Under the pieces are notes generated by a model, which saw only the letters and a program-made list of their open reading frames with translations, did no database searches and had not been told where the DNA came from. A program made the position numbers and the translations under genes. Positions 1-10,431 of a stretch of DNA of 60,617 nucleotides are shown here, one piece after another; position 1 is the first letter of the stretch; the number at the start of each line of letters is the position of its first letter. The DNA comes from an uncultured Clostridium sp. (GTDB lineage: Bacteria > Bacillota > Clostridia > TANB77 > CAG-508), in contig CANAQC010000001.1 of the NCBI GenBank assembly GCA_947363765.1, positions 72,250 through 132,866 on the forward strand, written 5' to 3'.

Positions 1-1
1 T

Positions 2-556
<555 letters not shown>

Positions 557-648
557 TATTGTGCTAAAAACATATAAAATTTTTAAAAATACTATGTTAT
601 TATTTTAGATTATGATATAATAGTAAAAATTTAATAGGAGGTTCGAAA

Positions 649-1840
649 ATGAAAATTTTAGTGCTAAATTGTGGAAGTTCATCATTGAAATATCAGTTAA
701 TTGATATGAAAACACAAGAGGTTTTAGCTTCTCGGAAAATATGAAAGAATAGGAGAAGAAGAAGCTTTTATTACACATAAAGTAAATGGACAAAAAATAG
801 AAATTAAAAATAGTGCAAAAAATCATGAAGAAGCAATTAATTTTACTTTACAACAATTAATAAATCCAGAATATAAAGTAATTGATAGTTTAGATGAAAT
901 TGAGGCTATTGGTCATAGGTTAGTTCATGGTGGAGAAAAAATTACAGAATCAATTATAATTGATGATAAAGTAGTAGAAGTATTAAAAGAATGTACAGAC
1001 TTAGCACCACTACATAATCCAGCAGGAATAATAGGAGTAGAAGCTTGTAAAAGAGTAATGCCAGGAAAGCCAATGGTGGGTGTATTTGATACAGCATTTC
1101 ATCAAACAATTCCAGAAGAAAGATATTTATATCCAATTCCTTATGAATATTATAAAAAATATGGAATTAGGAAATATGGTTTTCATGGAACATCTCATAT
1201 GTATGTTTCAAAAAGACTTGCCCAAATAGAACATAAATCAATAGAGGATTTAAAAATAGTTACTTGTCATTTAGGACAAGGTTCTAGTATTTGTGCAATT
1301 GAAGGTGGAAGAAGTGTTGATACTAGTATGGGACTTACGCCTCTTGCTGGAGTTCCTATGGTAACAAGAAGTGGAGATATTGATCCATCTGTTGTAACAT
1401 TTATTATGAAAAAAGAAAACAAAACAGCTGGGGAAGTAGAGAACCTTTTAAACAAAGCATCTGGAGTACAAGGAATTTCAGGATTAGCTCCAGATTTTAG
1501 AGTAATTGAAAATGAATCTGTAATAGGAAATAAAAGAGCTCTTATTGCTATGAACAATTTTAAATATTCTGTAGCTGGATATATTGCAAAATATGCAGTA
1601 GCTATGAAGGGTATAGATGCAATTATTTTTACAGGAGGTGTTGGAGAAAATCAAATTAATATTCGTAAAGGAATTTGTGAATATTTAGGTTTTATGGGTG
1701 TAGAACTAGATGAACAAAGAAATAATGTAAGAAGTGAAGAAAAACTAATTTCAAAAGATACTTCAAAAGTACGTGTATATGTAATTCCAACAAATGAAGA
1801 ATTAATGATTGCAAAAGAAACTGAGAGATTAGTAAAATAG
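649..1840 (+). CDS. ackA: acetate kinase, one CGG +1 recoding site
   Basis: Converts acetyl phosphate plus ADP to acetate plus ATP. The start ATG at 649 follows the RBS TAGGAGG and opens with [19 protein letters not shown], the N-terminal phosphate-binding signature. The zero frame hits a stop soon after an in-frame CGG at 733-735. Skipping C733 gives GGA, and [14 protein letters not shown] continues to the stop at 1840. The product is 396 residues, normal for the family, and it includes [23 protein letters not shown] and GGVGEN. The glycine at the shift matches the AckA pattern (small residue, Gly, two residues, ERIG). Only the recoded product is a whole enzyme. Confidence 0.95.
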
Positions 1841-1915
1841 AAAAATGTTTTGCAAATTATATATTTATGTAGTATAATGTTATTTATGTTAATTATAAAA
1901 TTAGGAGGATTAAAT

Positions 1916-3424
1916 ATGGCAAAAATTTTAGAAGATATTTCAAGAACATTTAATGAATTTTTATTATTACCAAACTTAACAACCAAGGATTGTATTCCAA
2001 ATAATGTTTCTTTAAAAACACCACTTGTTAAATTTAAAAAAGGAGAAGAACCTAAATATTCAGCCAATGTACCTATGGTATCTGCTATTATGCAATCTGT
2101 TTCAGGAGAAGAAATGGGAATTGCTCTTGCAAGAGAAGGTGGAGTTGCTTTTATTTATGGTGCACAATCTATTGAATCACAAGCAGAAATGGTTTATCAT
2201 GTAAAAAAACATAAAGCAGGTTTTGTAATTAGTGATTCTAATGTAAAAAGTGGTACAACATTAAGAGAAGTAATTGAACTAGTAGAAAAGACAGGACATT
2301 CTACTGTTATGGTAACAGAAGATGGAACAGCCAATGGCAAATTTTTAGGAATTGTAACAGATAAAGATTATCGTATTACAAGAGATAATCAAGACGCACC
2401 TATTGATGAATTTATGACTAAAGCGCAAGATGTTATTTGTGCTAAAAAAGGAATTACTTTATCAGAGGCAAATGATATTATTTGGGATAATAAAATTAAT
2501 TGTTTACCAATTTTAACAGAAGATGGAAATTTAAAATATCTAGTATTTAGAAGAGATTATGAAGAAAGAAAAAATAATCCTAATTCATTATTAGACGAAA
2601 ATAAACGATATATTGTAGGAGCAGGTATTAATACAAGAGATTATGAACAACGAATACCAGCTTTAGTAGAAGCAGGAGTAGATATGGTATGTATGGATTC
2701 TTCTGATGGATATTCAATATGGCAAAAACAAACTATTGAATTTGTTAGACAAAAATATGGTGATAATGTTAAAATCGGAGCAGGAAATATAGTAGATAAA
2801 GAAGGATTTCGTTATTTAGCAGAAGCTGGTGCTGATTTTATCAAAGTTGGTGTTGGTGGAGGATCTATTTGTATTACTCGTGAGACTAAAGGAATAGGAC
2901 GTGGACAAGCAAGTGCTTTGATTGATGTTGTAGCTGCTCGTGATGAATATTTTAAAGAAACTGGAATTTATATTCCAATTTGTTCAGATGGAGGAATTGT
3001 ACATGACCACCACATTACAATTGCACTTGCTTTAGGTGCTGACTTTGTTATGATGGGAAGATATTTTGCTCGTTTTGACGAAAGCCCAACAAGAGTATTA
3101 AAAGTAGGGAATAATTATGTAAAAGAATATTGGGGAGAAGGTTCAAATCGTGCTAGAAATTGGCAAAGATATGACCTTGGTGGAGACAAAAACAAATTAT
3201 CTTTTGAAGAAGGTGTTGATTCGTATATTCCATATGCAGGTTCTTTAAAAGATAATTTAGCAGTAACAGTAGCAAAAATTAAATCAACCATGTGTAATTG
3301 TGGAGCAATCACTATTCCTGAGTTACACGAAAAAGCAAGATTAACTTTAGTTTCCCAAGTAAGTATAACAGAAGGTAGTGCTCATGATGTTATGCTAAAA
3401 GAAGTAGATAAAAGTTACAAATAA
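1916..3424 (+). CDS. guaB: IMP dehydrogenase
   Basis: Oxidises IMP to XMP with NAD, the committed step to GMP; guaA lies 2 kb away. The ATG at 1916 follows TTAGGAGGAT. The open frame also extends upstream to 1850, but that part lacks an RBS and homology. The 502 residues contain paired CBS domains roughly at residues 95-230, the [14 protein letters not shown] strand, the catalytic cysteine loop [10 protein letters not shown] near residue 318, and the C-terminal flap. The one CGG inside (near 2775) is out of frame (ATC GGA), and the gene needs no frameshift. A hairpin terminator follows at once. Confidence 0.95.
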   Translation: MAKILEDISRTFNEFLLLPNLTTKDCIPNNVSLKTPLVKFKKGEEPKYSANVPMVSAIMQSVSGEEMGIALAREGGVAFIYGAQSIESQAEMVYHVKKHKAGFVISDSNVKSGTTLREVIELVEKTGHSTVMVTEDGTANGKFLGIVTDKDYRITRDNQDAPIDEFMTKAQDVICAKKGITLSEANDIIWDNKINCLPILTEDGNLKYLVFRRDYEERKNNPNSLLDENKRYIVGAGINTRDYEQRIPALVEAGVDMVCMDSSDGYSIWQKQTIEFVRQKYGDNVKIGAGNIVDKEGFRYLAEAGADFIKVGVGGGSICITRETKGIGRGQASALIDVVAARDEYFKETGIYIPICSDGGIVHDHHITIALALGADFVMMGRYFARFDESPTRVLKVGNNYVKEYWGEGSNRARNWQRYDLGGDKNKLSFEEGVDSYIPYAGSLKDNLAVTVAKIKSTMCNCGAITIPELHEKARLTLVSQVSITEGSAHDVMLKEVDKSYK

Positions 3425-3430
3425 GATATA

Positions 3431-3463
3431 AAAAGAACTCTATTTTTTAAAGAGTTCTTTTTT
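3431..3463 (+). terminator. rho-independent terminator after guaB
   Basis: The arms AAAAGAACTCT and AGAGTTCTTTT form an 11-bp stem followed by a T-run, seven bases after the guaB stop. Confidence 0.85.
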
Positions 3464-3605
3464 ACTCTATAAAAACATACATATTTTAAATTAAAAGCTA
3501 ATAAAATGTAAAGTATCAAAATATACTTATAAGAAAATATTGACAGTTTTTGTCGAAAATAGTAATATATATATATTTGAAAATAAAAGTAAGAGGGAAA
3601 TAAAA

Positions 3606-4916
3606 ATGGAGAAAGAAGCAAAAAAGAATTTAAAAAACTCATATCTTATTTTTGTTATATTATTTCTTGCTGTTTCAACATCTATTATAGGAATTGCAAT
3701 ATGGAATAATGAAAGTAGAAAAAATGCTATTCCCACTATTTCTTTAATTGGGGATAGTAATTTAACATTAAAAGTTAATGACAATTATATAGAACAAGGA
3801 GCATCAGCAAGTCATAATAATGAAGATATTAGTTCAAATATTATTATTGAAGGAACTGTAGATACTACAAAACCTGGTCAATATAGATTAAGATATACTG
3901 CATATAATAAAAAAAATACAAATTTCACACAAATAGAAAGAACAGTATTAGTAAAAGATGAAATACCACCAACAATTACTTTAAAAGGTAAAAAAGAAGT
4001 AACTATAAATATAAATGAAACTTATAAAGATGAAGGTTGTACTGCACAAGATAATTATGATGGAGATATTACAAATAAAGTAGTAATTACAGGAGAAATA
4101 GATACTAAAAAAGAAGGTGAATATGTAATTACATATTCAGTAGAGGATTCATCTTTTAATAAAACTGAAGAAACAAGAAAAGTAGTAGTAAAAAAGTTAA
4201 AAAATAAAACCACCAATAATACAGTGTCTACTAATACCGTAATAAAATCTTCTAAAACTGAGGGACTTCCAGTATTAATGTATCATTTCTTTTATAATGA
4301 AAGTAAAGGCGAAAAAGGAAAAGATAATAACTGGATGGAGATATCTAGTTTTGAAGAACAAATGAAATACTTATCAGATAATAAATACTATTTTCCAAAT
4401 TGGAAAGAAGTAGAAGATTATATTGATGGAAAAATAACATTACCTAAAAAAAGTATTGTAATTACAATTGATGATGGAGATGAATCATTTATTAAATATG
4501 CTATACCGATTATAGAAAAATATAATGTAAAAGCTACATCTTTTGTTGTAACTAGTTGGAATGGAGACTGGTTACCTAAATCTTATAGTTCAAGTAATTT
4601 AGATTTTCAATCTCATTCACATGATATGCATAGATCTGGTACAAATGGAAAAGGCAGATTTGTAAATTTAAATTATAACGAAGCTTTACAAGATGTAACT
4701 AAATCCAAAAATATAATTGGAAACTGTACAATATTTTGTTATCCATTTGGCCATTATAATGATAATGCAATAAAAGTATTAAAAGATGCAGGATACAAAT
4801 TAGCATTTACAACAAGAGGGGGAAAAGTATATAAAGGAGCAAATAAATTTACTTTACCGCGAGTACGTATGTCAAAGGGAATTAGTTTATCTTCATTTAA
4901 AGAAATGATAAAATAA
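3606..4916 (+). CDS. membrane-anchored polysaccharide deacetylase with two Ig-like (DUF5011-type) domains
   Basis: A probable cell-surface NodB-type deacetylase of 436 residues. The ATG at 3606 follows AGAGGGA; the longer frame back to 3540 lacks an RBS. It has a short cytoplasmic start and one membrane helix (about residues 14-36). Two tandem bacterial Ig-like repeats follow, each with a DxG-Y-xxGxYxIxYxxxD pattern, at about 40-115 and 120-200. The catalytic domain begins near 220 at LPVLMYHFFYNE. Metal-site motifs are ITIDDGDES, the SHSHDMH stretch and CYPFGHYNDN. The substrate is probably peptidoglycan or another N-acetylated wall glycan, but the sequence cannot say which. Confidence 0.85.
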   Translation: MEKEAKKNLKNSYLIFVILFLAVSTSIIGIAIWNNESRKNAIPTISLIGDSNLTLKVNDNYIEQGASASHNNEDISSNIIIEGTVDTTKPGQYRLRYTAYNKKNTNFTQIERTVLVKDEIPPTITLKGKKEVTININETYKDEGCTAQDNYDGDITNKVVITGEIDTKKEGEYVITYSVEDSSFNKTEETRKVVVKKLKNKTTNNTVSTNTVIKSSKTEGLPVLMYHFFYNESKGEKGKDNNWMEISSFEEQMKYLSDNKYYFPNWKEVEDYIDGKITLPKKSIVITIDDGDESFIKYAIPIIEKYNVKATSFVVTSWNGDWLPKSYSSSNLDFQSHSHDMHRSGTNGKGRFVNLNYNEALQDVTKSKNIIGNCTIFCYPFGHYNDNAIKVLKDAGYKLAFTTRGGKVYKGANKFTLPRVRMSKGISLSSFKEMIK

Positions 4917-5013
4917 TTTGAAATTATATATAAAGTATGATAATATATATTCGATATGTTTTTTGTATTAACTTAGTTATATTATAACTTATGTAAAAAA
5001 AGGAGGAAACCAA

Positions 5014-5184
5014 ATGCCATATCGGAATTATCGAGAAGTAAACAAAGTACAACAAATGCTTAAAGGAAAAAAAGTATCAGATTCAAAATTAAAAAAAATG
5101 ATACAACAAAAATATCCTCATAAGCAGGCATGTCAATACAATGATATTGTATCAAAAGTTAAAAAAAGTATTAACCCTATATAA
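5014..5184 (+). CDS. small basic protein of 56 residues with an in-frame CGG codon
   Basis: Not recognised. The ATG at 5014 has an excellent RBS (AAAGGAGG, six bases upstream), and the frame runs 56 codons. The product is lysine-rich (MLKGKKVSDSKLKKMIQQK). Codon 4 is CGG (5023-5025). If CGG triggers +1 shifting as in the neighbouring housekeeping genes, translation would end after MPYGIIEK, so the full product needs zero-frame reading. It may be a recent or foreign gene, a regulated case, or not a real gene. The next in-frame ATG (5056) lacks an RBS. Confidence 0.45.
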   Translation: MPYRNYREVNKVQQMLKGKKVSDSKLKKMIQQKYPHKQACQYNDIVSKVKKSINPI

Positions 5185-5217
5185 AAAATGGCATGTAAGG
5201 TGTGGAGAGATTACTAA

Positions 5218-5262
5218 AAAAAGACTATAAAGAATGCATTTCATTCTTTGTAGTCTTTTAAT
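5218..5262. terminator. bidirectional terminator between the small ORF and guaA
   Basis: AAAAGACTATAAAGAATG pairs with CATTCTTTGTAGTCTTTT, leaving a very small loop. It lies between convergent genes and has A and T runs on either side. Confidence 0.85.
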
Positions 5263-5265
5263 ATT

Positions 5266-6805
5266 TTATTCCCATTCAATAGTAGCTGGTGGTTTTCCTG
5301 TAATATCATAAACAATTCTATTTACATGATTAACTTCATTTACAATTCGGCTAGAAACTTTTTCTAAAATTTCATAAGGAATTTTAGAAAAAACAGCTGT
5401 CATAAAGTCTGATGTGCTAACAGCACGAAGAGCAATTGTATAATCATAGGTTCTATCATCTCCCATAACGCCAACACTTTTTAGATTTGTTAATACAGCG
5501 AAATATTGATTAATATCTTTATCAAGTCCAGCTAATTTAATTTCTTCTCTAAAAATAGCATCAGCATCTTTTAATATAGTTAACTTGTCATCTGTAATAT
5601 CTCCTATAACACGAATAGCAAGTCCAGGACCTGGGAATGGTTGACGATATACTAAATTTTCAGGAATTCCTAATTCTAAACCAGTTTTACGAACTTCATC
5701 TTTAAATAAATCTCTTAATGGTTCTACAATTTCTTTAAAATCAACATAATCAGGAAGTCCACCCACATTGTGATGGCTCTTGATAGTAGTTCCTTTTCCT
5801 AAACCGCTTTCAATAACGTCTGGATAAATAGTTCCTTGTACTAGATAATCAACTGTTCCAATTTTTTTTGCTTCTTCTTCAAATACACGAATAAATTCTT
5901 CTCCAATAATTTTTCTTTTGGTTTCTGGGTCAGTAACTCCAGCAAGTTTTTCTAAGAAACGGTCTTTAGCATTTATGCGAACTAAATTAATATCAAATTG
6001 ATTCCTAAAAATTTCTTCTACTTCATCTCCTTCATTTTTACGAAGAAGACCATGGTCAACAAAAATACACGTTAAGTTTTTTCCAATTGCTTTGTGTACT
6101 AAAACTGCAGCAACAGAAGAATCAACACCTCCAGATAAGGCACATAAGGTCTTTTTATCACCAATTTTTTCTTTTAAATTGTGAATAGTTTCTTCTACAA
6201 AAGATGACATTTTCCAATCTCCATGGCAACCACATACACCAAACAAAAAGTTTTTAATCATATCAATTCCGATTAATAGTATTATTTACTTCTGCATGAA
6301 ATTGAATTGCATAGAATTTTTTATCTTTATTTTCCATAGCAGCAATAGGGCAAGTAGCTGTTTGTCCAATCACTTTAAATCCTTCTGGAACTTTTGATAC
6401 AAAGTCAGTATGACTCATTAAACAATCATTTACATTACTAAAACCGCTAAACAATAAAGAGGAATTATCAATATTAACAGGAACTACTCCATATTCACGT
6501 TTTTCTGCTCTTGTTACTGTTCCTCCCATTACTTGAGTCATTACTTGCATTCCATAACAAATTCCTAAAATAGGAATACCTAATTCAAAAATTTTAGGAT
6601 CACACATTTTAGCATCTTCAACATAAACACTTGATGGACCACCTGTAAAAATAATTCCTTTTGGATTTTTTTCTTTAATTTTTTCTATTGAAATATCATA
6701 AGGTACAATTTCTGAGTATACATTACATTCTCTAACGCGCCTTGCAATTAACTGATTATATTGACCAAAGAAGTCAAGAATTAAAATAGTTTCATTACTT
6801 TTCAA
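5266..6805 (-). CDS. guaA: GMP synthase (glutamine-hydrolysing), one CGG +1 recoding site
   Basis: Makes GMP from XMP, glutamine and ATP. A TTG start at 6805 follows AGGAGG. The class I amidotransferase domain (residues 1-190) has the nucleophile loop GICYGMQVM. The usual HPE triad motif reads HAEV here. The frame breaks after residue 178 at CGG (6271-6269). Skipping the C gives [20 protein letters not shown], which joins to the ATP-pyrophosphatase domain (P-loop LSGGVDSSV) and the C-terminal dimerisation domain ending KPPATIEWE. The total is 512 residues, normal length. Without the shift, the glutaminase and synthase halves would be separate. Confidence 0.95.
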
Positions 6806-7018
6806 TTTTTTATCCTCCTATATACAAATTTACATTTATTTTAACATGATTTACTAAAAAAGTACAGTTTTATACAATTTTTTTATGTTTTACTACTCTA
6901 TTCAAAATATGCATAAATTAATTATAAGTTAAAAAACACATTTAAAACTATGTAGCAAAATTTACATAATTTCATAATATATTATATATAAAACAAAAAG
7001 GAGAGGAGGCTATATATA
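6806..7018. other. divergent promoter region between guaA and spoVFB
   Basis: A 213-bp AT-rich gap between divergent start codons. I looked for a purine or guanine riboswitch in front of guaA and saw no convincing paired structure. No other gene is visible. Confidence 0.5.
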
Positions 7019-7597
7019 TTGAAATTAGAAGGAAAAAAGGTCGGTTTTGCTATGACTGGTTCTTTTTGTACATTTAAAAGCACAATTCCAAAAATAAAAG
7101 CAATTGTGGAGCAAGGAGCAGAAGTAGTTCCCATAATGTCATTTAATGCATATGAATTAGATACTAAATTTGGAAAAGCACAAGACTTTATTTGTGAAAT
7201 AGAAGACATTACTGGTAAAAAAATTATTCATACAATTCCAGAGGCAGAACCAATTGGACCTAAAAAAATGACAGATATTATGATTATAGCACCATGCACA
7301 GGAAACACTATCGCAAAATTAGTAAATGGTATTACTGATACTCCAGTAACAATGGCTGCTAAATCTCATTTAAGAAATAATAACTCATTAGTAATTGCTG
7401 TATCAACCAATGATGCACTAAGTGGTAATGCATCTAATATTGGTTGTTTATTAAATAGAAATAACTATTTTTTTGTTCCATTAAGGCAAGACAATCCAAT
7501 TACAAAGCCACGTTCATTAGTATTTGATCCAGAATATATTATTAAAACCTTAGAATACGCTTTAGAAAAAGAGCAAATTCAACCAATTTTGTTATGA
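7019..7597 (+). CDS. spoVFB: dipicolinate synthase subunit B
   Basis: A flavoprotein-like subunit that works with SpoVFA to make dipicolinic acid, the spore-core chelator, in the mother cell. The TTG at 7019 follows GGAGAGGAGG. The 192 residues show the family start MKLEGKKVGFAMTGSFCTF, the IIAPCTGNTIAKL segment and the C-terminal RNNYFFVPLRQDNP. No spoVFA is adjacent; guaA lies on one side and a DUF308 gene on the other. The subunit is therefore an orphan here, with its partner elsewhere or absent. Confidence 0.9.
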   Translation: MKLEGKKVGFAMTGSFCTFKSTIPKIKAIVEQGAEVVPIMSFNAYELDTKFGKAQDFICEIEDITGKKIIHTIPEAEPIGPKKMTDIMIIAPCTGNTIAKLVNGITDTPVTMAAKSHLRNNNSLVIAVSTNDALSGNASNIGCLLNRNNYFFVPLRQDNPITKPRSLVFDPEYIIKTLEYALEKEQIQPILL

Positions 7598-7697
7598 ATA
7601 TAAAATAAAAAGTATAAATGTTAAATTACAAAAAGAGATAGAGTTTTATAAATTGTATACTGAAAACTTATAAAAATGATTTATGAAAATTAAATAC

Positions 7698-7743
7698 AGA
7701 AAGCTTCGAAGATTATTTTCTTTCGAAGCTTTCTGTTGTTTTT
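7698..7743. terminator. strong terminator between spoVFB and the DUF308 gene
   Basis: AGAAAGCTTCGAA and TTCGAAGCTTTCT form a 13-bp stem followed by T-rich sequence, between convergent genes. Confidence 0.85.
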
Positions 7744-7744
7744 A

Positions 7745-8290
7745 CTATTTAAATTTTACTAGTACATAAATAGATTCAATTATATTAAGAGTTTCACTAA
7801 TTAACAGAACAATACCTGCAAGAGAAGTAATTGCAACAGCTGTTCCGAAAGGATTAAAAATAATTATAAATCCAAAAACTATTGTTAGAATTGATAAAAT
7901 AAAAAGAGTTATCCAATTACTTGTTTCAGCAGCTCTTATATTAAAGGAAAACTGTAATTTAATAATTCCTTCAACAATAATCCAAGTACCAATAATAAAA
8001 GGTAAAAAAGATACAATAATAATTTGAGGATTATAAACAAAGAAAAAGCCTAATAATATACCTAATATTCCTTGTAATAATTCAAAGCTAAAAGTCTTAA
8101 ATTCTTTAGAACTTGAAAAATAAGAAACAACATGTATGATACCATCTAAAATTGCAATACAACCTAGTAATTTCATAATGAAATTTAAAGAAGCAACAGG
8201 CTTTATAATCAAAAATAATGAAAGAATCAATAATAATGCAGAAACAATTAATGTGTTAGCGCTATATTTTCTAATAAATGAACTATTCAA
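7745..8290 (-). CDS. DUF308 (HdeD-like) integral membrane protein
   Basis: A polytopic membrane protein of 181 residues with about six hydrophobic helices arranged as repeated pairs, typical of DUF308/HdeD proteins. The start is taken as TTG at 8290, preceded by AAAGGAGG about nine bases upstream. The molecular function of this family in Firmicutes is not established. It appears to be a single-gene transcript ending at the shared terminator. Confidence 0.75.
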   Translation of the reverse strand: MNSSFIRKYSANTLIVSALLLILSLFLIIKPVASLNFIMKLLGCIAILDGIIHVVSYFSSSKEFKTFSFELLQGILGILLGFFFVYNPQIIIVSFLPFIIGTWIIVEGIIKLQFSFNIRAAETSNWITLFILSILTIVFGFIIIFNPFGTAVAITSLAGIVLLISETLNIIESIYVLVKFK

Positions 8291-8421
8291 AATAGTGTAC
8301 CTCCTTTTAAAAATTTTACTATATTACTAATATAACACATAATGAGTAATTTGTTAAATAAATTTTTACTAAAATGCATAAAAAACAATCGAACATTTTT
8401 TTACTTTTTTAAGAAAAAGTA

Positions 8422-8450
8422 TTGACAATGAACTTTTGTTTGGTTATAAT
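8422..8450 (+). promoter_or_regulatory. sigma-A promoter with a LexA-like operator in the spacer
   Basis: The promoter is TTGACA (8422-8427), a 17-bp spacer, then TATAAT (8445-8450), a consensus match. The spacer carries GAACTTTTGTTTG. This matches the Gram-positive LexA box CGAAC-N4-GTTCG except for the first C and the last C of GTTC. Additional half-sites (CGAAC near 8389, TGTTCG near 8469) lie around it. This position would block RNA polymerase until SOS induction. Confidence 0.65.
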
Positions 8451-8516
8451 GCTTATATAAGGAATAAATGTTCGTTACAAACTAGTAACAAAACTCATTA
8501 AAAGGGGGAAATATAA

Positions 8517-8819
8517 ATGAATTTAAAAATAGTAAATGGGAAAAAATTTTTAAGAAGTATTATACTAATATTTATATTTATAATGATAGGAAGTTTTATT
8601 ATTGTAAATAAAACATTATCACATGCAGAAGTTAAATTTAAAACAATTTGTATTTCAAATGGAGATACTTTGTGGGATATTGCAAAAGAAGAACAAATTT
8701 CAAATGATTACTATAAAAATAAAGACATTAGAAATATTATATATGATATTAAACTTACAAATCATATGTCAAATAGTAATTTAAAAACAAATCAAGAATT
8801 AAAGATAAGAGAATTATAA
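8517..8819 (+). CDS. small membrane-anchored LysM protein, YneA-like cell-division suppressor candidate
   Basis: A 100-residue protein whose ATG at 8517 follows AAGGGGG. It has one N-terminal membrane helix (about residues 14-34) and an extracytoplasmic LysM-like segment (ICISNGDTLWDIAKEE). This is the plan of YneA/DivS proteins, which are made during the SOS response and delay septation. The LexA-like operator in its promoter supports that role. Sequence similarity to YneA is only architectural, so the role is inferred. Confidence 0.7.
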   Translation: MNLKIVNGKKFLRSIILIFIFIMIGSFIIVNKTLSHAEVKFKTICISNGDTLWDIAKEEQISNDYYKNKDIRNIIYDIKLTNHMSNSNLKTNQELKIREL

Positions 8820-8830
8820 TTTACATAAAA

Positions 8831-8871
8831 CAACAATTCATGTTGACATAAATTGTTGAATGTGATAAAAT
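8831..8871 (+). promoter_or_regulatory. promoter with inverted-repeat operator before the 8980 gene
   Basis: TTGACA (8843-8848), 17 bp, then TAAAAT (8866-8871). An inverted repeat, CAACAATT (8831-8838) and AATTGTTG (8851-8858), brackets the -35 box. This is the usual placement of a repressor operator. Confidence 0.6.
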
Positions 8872-8896
8872 CAAATAAGAAATCATTAACAAAGCT

Positions 8897-8968
8897 ATTT
8901 TAATGCTTATAGTAAAAAAAATACATTACTAGGGCATTAAAATCCTCTAGTAATGTATTTTTTAGAGG
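8897..8968 (+). promoter_or_regulatory. candidate attenuator / RBS-sequestering leader RNA
   Basis: Three mutually exclusive pairings can be drawn. First, AAATACATTACTAG (8919-8932) pairs with CTAGTAATGTATTT (8947-8960), a perfect 14-bp stem followed by a short T run, like a terminator. Second, ATTTTAATGC (8897-8906) pairs with GCATTAAAAT (8934-8943), an antiterminator-like stem. Third, CCTCT (8944-8948) pairs with AGAGG (8964-8968), covering the Shine-Dalgarno sequence. It matches no riboswitch class that I recognise. Confidence 0.5.
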
Positions 8969-8979
8969 AGGAAGCGAAA

Positions 8980-9285
8980 ATGACACAATTAGAAAAAGTA
9001 GTAGAATATCAAAATTACTTGAAAGGTTTTTTCAAACAAGTAATAGAAGAAGTCGAAACAATACTTCCACAACATATGCAAGAAATAAGTTCTAATTCAT
9101 TGAATCCTGCTTTAGAAAAATTATCCATTACAGTAAACGATGAATGTATGAGTGTTAGAGTTTCGTTTTCAAAAATAGTCAAATCTTGTGTACACGTGAA
9201 TAGAATAGAAATAATATCAGAACATGATAGACCTATATCTGTTCCTATACATTACTCTATAGAAGTTCCTATAAAAAATTTATAG
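8980..9285 (+). CDS. hypothetical protein, 101 residues
   Basis: Not recognised. The ATG at 8980 follows AGAGGAGG; the open frame also extends upstream to 8953, but that part lies inside the leader hairpin. The protein is soluble, with an acidic, probably helical N-terminal half and a beta-rich C-terminal half. It has three cysteines and no membrane segment. It has its own promoter with operator and a structured leader, and ends at a strong terminator, so it is a tightly regulated single-gene unit. Confidence 0.7.
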   Translation: MTQLEKVVEYQNYLKGFFKQVIEEVETILPQHMQEISSNSLNPALEKLSITVNDECMSVRVSFSKIVKSCVHVNRIEIISEHDRPISVPIHYSIEVPIKNL

Positions 9286-9327
9286 AGTAATATTAAAAAA
9301 CCATATATTGTGATGATTATTCTTACA

Positions 9328-9371
9328 AAAAATGCCTATTAAATAACTTTTGTTATTTGATAGGCATTTTA
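9328..9371. terminator. terminator after the 8980 gene
   Basis: The arms ATGCCTATTAAATAAC and GTTATTTGATAGGCAT form a stem with one mismatch, with A and T runs on either side. It could serve both strands, since xerC approaches from the other side. Confidence 0.85.
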
Positions 9372-9455
9372 TACAACAAGCTTAAGTTTCATTTAATTAT
9401 TAAGATAAGGTGTTATTCATATCTTGAATCCATTTTTCTTATTAATTATAATTCC

Positions 9456-10431
9456 TCATAAATTAGCTAATGGATTACTTTCTACTGCATTACGTACTTG
9501 TTCATTAGCAACATGAGTATATATTTCTGTTGTAGAAATACTAGCATGTCCAAGTAACTCCTGTAGTGCACGAATATCAACATTTCCGATATTGATACAT
9601 AAGAGTTGCTGCAGTATGTCTTAATTTATGAACAGAATATTTATTTGTATCTAAGCCAGCTTTTTTTAATTCTCTTTTTATAATATATTGAACAGTCCTA
9701 TTACTAATTCTTTCACGTCTTTCACTTAAAAATAAAGCATCTTTAGACTTGTAATTAATGCCTTCTTTTGGACGTACATTTAAATAATTTGAAATTGCTT
9801 TCATACAAGAATTATTTAAATAAATAGTACGTTCTTTATTACCTTTACCAATAACTGTCATTTTACAATCATCAAATTTAATGTCTTTTATATTTATATT
9901 AACAAGTTCAGATAAACGCATACCACAGTTTAAGAATAGGGTAGTAATAGCATAATCCCTTTGTTTATTTCTATTATCTTCGTCACTTGCAACATCTAAC
10001 AATTTTTTACTATCTTCTAATGTTAAATATTTAGGTGTACGTTTATCAAGTTTTGGTGTCTCTAAATTTTGTGCAGGGTTATTATCAATTAGTTTAGCTT
10101 TTGATGATAAATACTTAAAGAATACTCTAATAGTAGAAACTTTTCTAGCTCTTGTAGAAGATTTACTTCTAAGTTCAGTCGCTAAATAAGAAATAAAGGC
10201 ATGAATATCATCTAAAGTAATTTTTTGAATTATTTTAATTGGTATATCATTAAATTTAATCTTACTAAAATCTAATTCATTAGTTAATCCAAAGTGAAGT
10301 TTAATGAATTTTAAAAAAGTAGCTAAATCATAATTATATTCTTTAATGCTATTTGGTGACTTATTTAATATAGTTATAGAATAATCCAAAAATGAATTAA
10401 GGTAATCTGGATTATCTTCACGATTTATCAT
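9456..10431 (-). CDS. xerC: tyrosine recombinase, XerC/XerD type, one CGG +1 recoding site
   Basis: A site-specific tyrosine recombinase of 324 residues. The ATG at 10431 follows ATAGGAGG. The N-terminal SAM-like DNA-binding domain spans about residues 10-110. The catalytic domain shows CGMRLSELV (first Arg), GKGNKER (Lys) and [10 protein letters not shown] (His-x-x-Arg). The zero frame dies just after CGG at 9588-9586 (codon 282). Skipping the C gives [22 protein letters not shown], followed by IYTHV and the stop at 9456. The essential LGH histidine and the nucleophilic tyrosine exist only in the shifted product. Repeats resembling recombinase core sites begin about 190 bp upstream, at 10619. 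It may be the chromosomal Xer enzyme, a cassette recombinase, or both. Confidence 0.93.

Noticed and set aside
6806..7018. Purine riboswitch before guaA
   Set aside because: No paired P1-P2-P3 arrangement or conserved loop motifs could be found.
8136..8330. Open frames antisense to real genes
   Set aside because: Many long frames run opposite to or shifted from genes because the DNA is AT-rich; they lack ribosome-binding sites and homology.
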